Source: Rhizobium mongolense subsp. loessense (GTDB lineage Bacteria > Pseudomonadota > Alphaproteobacteria > Rhizobiales > Rhizobiaceae). Taken from it: a stretch of DNA of 64,000 nt. The stretch lies in the NCBI RefSeq assembly GCF_900099775.1, contig NZ_FMTM01000004.1, positions 420,888-484,887 of the forward strand, in the 5' to 3' direction. Below are positions 58,985-64,000 of the stretch, piece after piece (position 1 is the first letter of the stretch; each line of letters starts with the position of its first letter). The notes under the pieces are model-generated. The model was not told where the DNA came from and searched no databases. It worked only from the letters and a program-made list of their open reading frames with translations. A program made the position numbers and the translations under genes.

Positions 58985-59010
58985 TGCGGTGCGCATGGAT
59001 ACGCACCGCA
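58985..59010 (-). terminator. hairpin between betaine binding-protein and permease genes
   Basis: TGCGGTGCG (58985-58993) and CGCACCGCA (59002-59010) form a perfect 9-bp stem with an 8-base loop just after the binding-protein stop. No T-run follows in the transcript direction. It parallels the hairpins after the binding-protein genes at 8940 and 38788. Confidence 0.55.
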
Positions 59011-59018
59011 CACAGGAC

Positions 59019-60020
59019 TTACAGAGAAGCTTCGATCTTCTCTGCTGCTTCAGGCGAGACCCACTTGCTCCAGAGGTCCTTGTTTTCTTTCAGGAAATGT
59101 TTCGCACCATCTTCGCCGGACGCTTGATTTTCAGTCATCCAGGCCATCAACTTGCCGACCGTGTCATTGCTCCAGGAGCGCTTTTCGAGATAGCTCATGA
59201 CTTCGGGACCGACCTTTTCCGAGAATGGTTTGGCCACAAGGGTTACGACCTTGTCGACGGGCCAGGCATTCGGCTTCGGATCAGGGCAATCGGCCACGGT
59301 GTTGCAGCGCTTCCATTCGGCCGCATCATGGGGCACACCGGCATCCAGCTTTACCATCTCATACTTGCCGAGAAGCGCAGTGGGAGCCCAGTAATATGTC
59401 GCAAAGCCCTGCTGGCGCTCATAGGCTTTTGCAATCGCCCCATCGAGGCCGGCAGCCGAACCAGTGTCAACAAGGGTGAAACCCGCCTTGTCAGCGTCGA
59501 AAGCCTTGTAGAGTTGCGAAGTGACGATCGTTCCTCCCCAACCCTGGGGCCCGTTGAAAATCGCTCCCTTCTTCGAATCCTCCGCATCGGGGACAAGTTC
59601 GGGATGCTTCAGCATGTCGGGGATTGTCTTGAGGTCGGGATGAGCCTCGGCAAGATACTTCGGTATCCACCAGCCTTGAACGCCGCCATCGGGAAGGGGG
59701 GAGCCGACTTGAATGATCTGCCCCTCTTCCGTTCCCTTCTTCACGACATCCGGCAGAAGGTCGATCCAAGCTTCGGGCGCAATATCCGGCTGGCCCTTCT
59801 CCGCCATCGAAGTGATGGTCGGAACCGTGTCACCAACGGTGATGTCAGCATTACATCCATAGCCTTCATTCAGAATAATCTTGTCGAGGTTTGAAAGAAC
59901 CTCTGCGCTTTGCCAATTCATGCTGGCAATCGTCACGCTTCCACATTCTGCGGCGCTGACAAGCGATGTTGCGCCAAGAAGGCCGAACATCAGGCATGTT
60001 GATGCAAGGAGTTTGTTCAT
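59019..60020 (-). CDS. betaine-type ABC transporter substrate-binding protein (ProX/OpuAC-like)
   Basis: A 333-residue exported protein from ATG 60020 (AAGGGAACGATA upstream); the signal peptide ends near SAAE (residue 24). OpuAC/QAT-family features are MNWQSAEVLSNLDKIILNEG, then APEAWIDLLPD, GWWIPKYLAEAHPDL and YYWAPTALLGKYEM, supplying aromatic residues for a quaternary-ammonium cage. The neighbours ProC-like and StcD-like genes favour proline betaine (stachydrine) or a related betaine as ligand rather than an osmolyte role. Confidence 0.9.
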   Translation of the reverse strand: MNKLLASTCLMFGLLGATSLVSAAECGSVTIASMNWQSAEVLSNLDKIILNEGYGCNADITVGDTVPTITSMAEKGQPDIAPEAWIDLLPDVVKKGTEEGQIIQVGSPLPDGGVQGWWIPKYLAEAHPDLKTIPDMLKHPELVPDAEDSKKGAIFNGPQGWGGTIVTSQLYKAFDADKAGFTLVDTGSAAGLDGAIAKAYERQQGFATYYWAPTALLGKYEMVKLDAGVPHDAAEWKRCNTVADCPDPKPNAWPVDKVVTLVAKPFSEKVGPEVMSYLEKRSWSNDTVGKLMAWMTENQASGEDGAKHFLKENKDLWSKWVSPEAAEKIEASL

Positions 60021-60087
60021 TATCGTTCCCTTTGTTGAGCGGCGCTTTTTTGAAGCGGGGCGCTGCGTTAGCCCGCGCATGCGGTCG

Positions 60088-60882
60088 TCAGGAGACGTCT
60101 CCCATACTCACCGATTTTTTGGATGCTGCCGAAAGTCCTTCCGAAACGGCGGCTTCCAGGCCAAAAGCGCGCATCGCCTCGATCGCCGCTGCGGTCGTGC
60201 CCCGATAATCGAGAAACGAATTAACGACGTTGTTCGGACAGTCATCTCGATGCTCGAGCAAAGCCCCGGCCCCTATCAGCAACGTGTTCACGGCGCGCCG
60301 TGCGATATCTGTGGGAAGGCCGTGGTCGACGGCATCTTTCATCATCGCGGCGGCAAACAGCGCCGGAAACGCGGGCCCCGACCCGGACAAGCCAGTCAAA
60401 TAGTCAAGATCGCTTTCGCCATTCACTTCGTCTTCGACGCCAAAAGCATGAAAGATGCGACGTGCGATGCGTCGATCGGCCTCGTCCATGCCACCTGATG
60501 CAATCCAGGGCGTATAGGATCGGCCAACTTCAGCGGCGGCGTTGGGTATGGCGCGGACAACACGGCTCGTTTGATGATGTGCCGCAAGCTGGTCCAGGCG
60601 GATTCCTGCCATAACAGAGATGACGAGTTTGCCGTGGGCATCGACCGACAGAGAGGGCCAATCGGCCGGACGGACAGAAACGATGATCACGTCCGATCGG
60701 TCCGCAAGTTCCTGGTTGTCTTGCGTGCAGGGAACGTTCGGAAAAGTCGCGGGCCTCTCATGCCGATAGGAAAGCGTGAGTGCTTCGTGCTCAACAACGC
60801 CCTTGTTGAGGATCGCATTGGCAAGGGCTTTCCCAAGCCACCCTCCGCCACCGATCACGCCGATCCTGATTGAATCCTGCAT
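60088..60882 (-). CDS. pyrroline-5-carboxylate reductase-family protein (ProC-like)
   Basis: A 264-residue protein from ATG 60882 (GAGAAGAAGCGG upstream). N-terminal Rossmann GVIGGGGWLGKAL (residues 8-20), then VRAIPNAAAEVGRSYT and the dimer-helix signature DYLTGLSGSGPAFPALFAAA, then MMKDAV. P5C reductases interconvert proline and pyrroline-5-carboxylate. Its place next to a betaine transporter and an StcD-type demethylase fits a step on proline derived from stachydrine, or reduction of another cyclic imine such as that formed in N-methylproline breakdown. Confidence 0.85.
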   Translation of the reverse strand: MQDSIRIGVIGGGGWLGKALANAILNKGVVEHEALTLSYRHERPATFPNVPCTQDNQELADRSDVIIVSVRPADWPSLSVDAHGKLVISVMAGIRLDQLAAHHQTSRVVRAIPNAAAEVGRSYTPWIASGGMDEADRRIARRIFHAFGVEDEVNGESDLDYLTGLSGSGPAFPALFAAAMMKDAVDHGLPTDIARRAVNTLLIGAGALLEHRDDCPNNVVNSFLDYRGTTAAAIEAMRAFGLEAAVSEGLSAASKKSVSMGDVS

Positions 60883-60892
60883 CCGCTTCTTC

Positions 60893-61522
60893 TCATTTCG
60901 GTTTATAGCCATGCCTGGCAAAGAAGCGGTCAAGCTCTCTTTGCTGGGGGATCTGGCCGGTGTAGATCGCGATATATTCGGGAATGCGCTTCATTCGCAC
61001 CGCGATCTCTTCGCGGGACTGCATCGAGATGTAGCCAATCTGAACGAGATAGGTCGTCCGGGCTCGGACGTCGGCTGGTGTTTCCTCGTATCCAAAGCGC
61101 ACGAACATCCGCTTGAGCGCCTCAAGCCGAACTTGATCTGCCTTCTGGACTTCCAAAAGAATCTCTTCGGATTGCAGCGCCCAACTGCGCACTGCAAATT
61201 CGAACTTGGAGTCAAACAAGTTTTGATCGATCCAGCAGTCGAAAACGTTAAGCATGGCTTCGGCAAGTGATTCCGCGTAGGCTTCACTCTGCTTTATTAT
61301 GTTTCCTGTGTTTTTTTCTCGCCATCGCCCAATCAGGCCGGCAAGCAATTCTTCGCGATCCTTGAAGAACCAATAGAAGCTCGTCCGAGAAAGGTTGAGT
61401 TTCTTGGCCAAGGGGAGAATTTTCACTGAATCAACGCCCGACTCCAGCAGAGATTCGTAGGCCGCTTCCAGCCATCCCTCCTGCGATCCGCGCCAGCCGG
61501 TATCGTTCAAAGCCTGCTCCAT
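60893..61522 (-). CDS. TetR-family transcriptional regulator
   Basis: A 209-residue regulator from ATG 61522 with an excellent ribosome site (TTAGGAGGTCAATC). The HTH reads WLEAAYESLLESGVDSVKIL, then LAKKLNLSRTSFYWFFKDRE, the TetR signature. The C-terminal domain is helical (residues about 65-205). It is divergent from the StcD-like gene, and the gap holds matched operator-like repeats. It probably regulates both the flavoprotein/etf genes and the ABC transporter. Confidence 0.9.
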   Translation of the reverse strand: MEQALNDTGWRGSQEGWLEAAYESLLESGVDSVKILPLAKKLNLSRTSFYWFFKDREELLAGLIGRWREKNTGNIIKQSEAYAESLAEAMLNVFDCWIDQNLFDSKFEFAVRSWALQSEEILLEVQKADQVRLEALKRMFVRFGYEETPADVRARTTYLVQIGYISMQSREEIAVRMKRIPEYIAIYTGQIPQQRELDRFFARHGYKPK

Positions 61523-61563
61523 GATTGACCTCCTAACAAAAAATAAAACCCGACTCAAGAAAA

Positions 61564-61623
61564 ATGTACACATATGTCGACAAAAACGACTTAAGTGTTT
61601 TGTTTGTTGACACATATGTACAT
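61564..61623. promoter_or_regulatory. TetR-type operators and -35 element in the TetR/StcD divergent gap
   Basis: ACACATATGT occurs twice, at 61568-61577 and 61610-61619, 42 bp apart (four helical turns), embedded in mirrored flanks ATGTACACATATGT (61564-61577) and ACACATATGTACAT (61610-61623). A consensus -35 TTGACA lies at 61607-61612, inside the second site, about 60 bp from the flavoprotein ATG. Binding there would block that promoter. Confidence 0.65.
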
Positions 61624-61669
61624 TTCCGCGTAGCGTCTAGCGCAACCGTCCTAGTCCGGAGCCCGACAG

Positions 61670-63706
61670 ATGTCGAACGATCCTCTCCTCCAGCCGTATC
61701 AGCTCAAGCACCTGAAGCTTCGCAACCGCATCATCGTAACGTCGCACGAGCCGGCATACCCTGAAGATGGTATGCCCAAGGAGCGCTATCTCGCCTACAC
61801 GGTGGAAAGGGCAAAGGGCGGTGTCGCCATGACGATGACGGCCGGCTCTGCGGCTGTTTCGAAAGACAGTCCGCCCGTCTTCAACAACCTGCTCGCCTAC
61901 AAGGACGAGATCGTGCCGTGGGTGAAGGCAATGACCGATGCGGTCCATGAGGAAGGGGCGGCGATCATGATCCAGCTCACTCACCTCGGCCGTCGCACGC
62001 GCTGGGACAAGGGCGACTGGCTTCCCGTTGTCGCACCGTCGCATCAGCGCGAGGCCTCACACCGGGCTTTCCCCAAGAAGATCGAGGATTGGGACATCGA
62101 GCGCATCATAAAGGATTTTGCCGACGCTGCAGAACGCATGAAGGCCGGGGGCATGGACGGCGTCGAACTGGAGGCCTACGGACACCTGCTTGACCAGTTC
62201 GCGTCCCCGCTGACAAACGAACTCGAAGGTCCTTACGGCGGTTCGCTCGACAATCGTATGCGCTTCTGTCTGGATGTTCTAGAAGCGATCCGGAAACGGG
62301 TCGGAGAGGAGTTCATTCTGGGAATACGCTACACCGCTGATGAGTGTCTTCCCGGCGGCACCGGCAAGGCTGACGGCCTCGAAATTTCGAAGCGCCTCAA
62401 AGAAAGCGGCCTCATTGACTACTTGAATGTGATCCGCGGTCATATCGACACCGACGCTGGCCTCACAGATGTCATCCCGATCCAGGGTATGGCGAACTCC
62501 CCGCACCTCGATTTTGCAGGTGAAATTCGCGCCGCGACGGATTTCCCCACCTTTCACGCGGCCAAAATCCCGGATGTTGCAACTGCCCGCCATGCGATTG
62601 CGTCGGGCAAGGTCGATATGGTCGGTATGACCCGCGCTCATATGACGGACCCGCACATCGTTCGCAAAATCATGGAGAAGCGCGAGGAGGACATCCGTCC
62701 CTGCGTCGGCGCCAACTACTGTTTGGACCGCATTTACCAGGGTGGGGCGGCCTATTGCATCCACAATGCCGCGACCGGCCGCGAGCTGACTATGCCACAT
62801 GTGGTCAAAAAGGCGGACATTCGTAAGAAAGTTGTCGTCGTCGGCGCAGGCCCAGGAGGGCTCGAAGCCGCAAGGGTTGCAGGCGAGCGCGGACATGACG
62901 TCGTTGTATTCGAGGCGGCCAACGATCCCGGCGGCCAAATCCGCTTGACGGCACAAAGCGAGCGCCGCAGGGAAATGATCAGCATCATCGACTGGCGGAT
63001 GACCCAGTGCGAAAAGTACGGTGTAGTCTTCCGTTTCAACACCTGGGCGGAAGCCGACATGGTGGAGGCGGAGAGGCCCGACGTGGTGATCATCGCCACC
63101 GGTGGCATGCCGCATACAGACGTCCTGTCCACGGGTAATGAACTGGTCGTCTCGGCCTGGGACATCATTTCAGGTGACGTCAAACCAGGAACGAACGTTC
63201 TGATCTTCGATGACGCGGGCGACCACGCAGGGCTGCAGGCTGCCGAGTTCATTGCCAAGGCGGGCGCCAAGGTGGAAATCATGACACCTGACCGTTCCTT
63301 CGCCCCGGAAGTCATGGCGATGAACCTCGTGCCCTATATGCGTTCGCTGCAGAACCTCGACGTCACCTTCACCGTGACCTTCAGGCTTGAAGCGGTCGAA
63401 AAGAACGGCAATCAGCTCATTGCCCATGTCGGCAGCGATTACGGCGGTGTTGCGAAGCAGCGCACAGTCGACCAGGTCGTCATCAACCACGGGACAATCC
63501 CGCTCGATGAGCTTTATTTCGAGCTGAAACCCTTTTCCACCAATCTCGGCGAAATTTCGCAGCAGCAATTGGTCGCCGGCGAACCCCAGACTGTCGTGCG
63601 CAATCCTGAAGGGAAATTCCAGCTCTTCCGGATCGGTGATGCTGTGGCGGCTCGCAACACCCATGCTGCCATCTACGATGGGTTGCGGATCGCCAAGGAT
63701 ATCTGA
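61670..63706 (+). CDS. StcD/DgcA-type NADH:flavin oxidoreductase (N-methyl amine demethylase)
   Basis: A 678-residue flavoprotein. An N-terminal FMN barrel of the Old Yellow Enzyme type (PYQLKHLKLRNRIIVTSHEP; IQLTHLGRRTRW; EAYGHLLDQFASPLTNE; YGGSLDNRMRF) is followed by a Cys-rich segment and two dinucleotide-binding domains (VVVGAGPGGLEAARVAGERG). Size and layout match trimethylamine dehydrogenase, stachydrine demethylase and dimethylglycine demethylase. The Fe-S ligand pattern is Cys345, Ala348, Cys351, Cys363, whereas trimethylamine dehydrogenase has Cys at all four. It is followed by etfB, which should take its electrons. Confidence 0.85.
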   Translation: MSNDPLLQPYQLKHLKLRNRIIVTSHEPAYPEDGMPKERYLAYTVERAKGGVAMTMTAGSAAVSKDSPPVFNNLLAYKDEIVPWVKAMTDAVHEEGAAIMIQLTHLGRRTRWDKGDWLPVVAPSHQREASHRAFPKKIEDWDIERIIKDFADAAERMKAGGMDGVELEAYGHLLDQFASPLTNELEGPYGGSLDNRMRFCLDVLEAIRKRVGEEFILGIRYTADECLPGGTGKADGLEISKRLKESGLIDYLNVIRGHIDTDAGLTDVIPIQGMANSPHLDFAGEIRAATDFPTFHAAKIPDVATARHAIASGKVDMVGMTRAHMTDPHIVRKIMEKREEDIRPCVGANYCLDRIYQGGAAYCIHNAATGRELTMPHVVKKADIRKKVVVVGAGPGGLEAARVAGERGHDVVVFEAANDPGGQIRLTAQSERRREMISIIDWRMTQCEKYGVVFRFNTWAEADMVEAERPDVVIIATGGMPHTDVLSTGNELVVSAWDIISGDVKPGTNVLIFDDAGDHAGLQAAEFIAKAGAKVEIMTPDRSFAPEVMAMNLVPYMRSLQNLDVTFTVTFRLEAVEKNGNQLIAHVGSDYGGVAKQRTVDQVVINHGTIPLDELYFELKPFSTNLGEISQQQLVAGEPQTVVRNPEGKFQLFRIGDAVAARNTHAAIYDGLRIAKDI

Positions 63707-63873
63707 CGAAAGAACGCGGTGCCGCCGGGCAGGGCAGTCGAAGCCTGGATGTTTGTGGATGCGGCGTTTGCAGCATTCTGATCGTTCACCAATGCGCCAT
63801 GGTCGCACGGCTCAATTCTTCAAAACTTTCCGCGCTGAAGCGGCCGGAGATGACGTGAGAAAGGATGACCCCC

Positions 63874-64000
63874 ATGAAAATTCTGGTCCCCGTGAAGCGG
63901 GTGGTTGATTACAATGTGAAGATCCGCGTCAAGCCGGATGGCACGGGCGTCGAGCTTGCCAACGTCAAGATGTCGATGAACCCGTTCGACGAGATCTCGG
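63874..64000 (+). CDS. etfB: electron transfer flavoprotein beta subunit, 3' end outside window
   Basis: Only the first 42 codons are in the window. GAGAAAGGATGACCCCC precedes the ATG. The product begins [19 protein letters not shown], then [20 protein letters not shown], the highly conserved EtfB N-terminus ([14 protein letters not shown]). It lies 167 bp after the StcD-like flavoprotein gene, and EtfA is expected just beyond the window. It would carry electrons from the demethylase to ETF:quinone oxidoreductase. Confidence 0.93.
   Translation, partial: MKILVPVKRVVDYNVKIRVKPDGTGVELANVKMSMNPFDEIS

Noticed and set aside
39..63990. CRISPR arrays, tRNA or rRNA genes, insertion sequences
   Set aside because: No spaced direct-repeat array, cloverleaf or rRNA-like stretch, transposase motif or terminal inverted repeat was noticed on reading both strands.

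Overview
The window looks like accessory, catabolism-rich DNA of an alphaproteobacterium of the order Hyphomicrobiales (Rhizobium/Ensifer/Agrobacterium type). The reasons are a complete malonate operon in the rhizobial matABC plus divergent matR layout, a stachydrine/betaine-type cluster, DUF1236 and glycine-zipper stress proteins, two MlrC (M81) proteins, a GC-rich composition, and many solute-binding-protein transporters each with its own regulator. Replicon and species cannot be fixed from the sequence. I saw no rRNA, tRNA, CRISPR array, insertion sequence or replication gene.

Layout. (1) 1-5834: a hydroxy-acid catabolic set (RraA-like protein cut by the window edge, 2-hydroxyacid dehydrogenase, an SDR without the canonical Tyr/Lys, MFS transporter, Rid protein), then an exported metallo-beta-lactamase-fold hydrolase. 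(2) 6552-13084: LacI regulator behind two perfect operators, sugar ABC transporter and a GH63/MGH1-like glycosidase, followed by a broken ParE/RelE toxin gene. (3) 13458-23702: an amino-sugar or D-amino-acid island. The minus-strand genes are RidA, RpiR-type regulator, SDR, GH20 hexosaminidase, M81 protein and MFS; the divergent plus-strand genes are a SnoaL-like protein, a second M81 protein and a D-serine-dehydratase-like PLP enzyme. (4) 24057-33000: a GGDEF-EAL protein and mostly small stress or hypothetical genes (two DUF1236-like proteins, PPC/DUF296 protein, GXWXG/DUF4334 protein, several unknowns) with long gaps and lower gene density. (5) 33065-35602: a CpxP-like protein with an OmpR-type response regulator and histidine kinase, preceded by a sequence identical to the enterobacterial CpxR-box consensus.

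(6) 35833-42311: a divergent GntR/FCD regulator and a PdxA2-like dehydrogenase, tripartite tricarboxylate transporter (TctC, TctB, TctA) and COG4091 oxidoreductase, a self-contained module for uptake and oxidation of an organic acid. (7) 42666-46946: a LysR regulator, then ArgP/LysG divergent from an ArgO/LysE exporter, an RhtB-like exporter and a DHDPS-family lyase. (8) 47172-47566: a decayed RES-domain toxin. (9) 47814-52988: matC, matB, matA and divergent matR with a MatR-type operator. (10) 53210-56569: a large SAM, adenylate cyclase, AAA ATPase, TPR-like signalling protein, followed by a DUF3422 remnant. (11) 57004-64000: betaine-type ABC transporter, ProC-like reductase, TetR regulator, a divergent StcD/DgcA-type flavoprotein and the start of etfB, consistent with proline-betaine (stachydrine) or related N-methyl-amine catabolism.

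Two themes recur. Transport-plus-enzyme modules have their own regulators and visible operators (LacI, CpxR, GntR/FCD, LysR, MatR, TetR). The junctions between modules contain gene remnants (ParE, M81 tail, metallo-hydrolase tail, RES, DUF3422), which suggests repeated module insertion and loss. Three substrate-binding-protein genes are followed by hairpins before the permease gene, a layout that favours excess binding protein.
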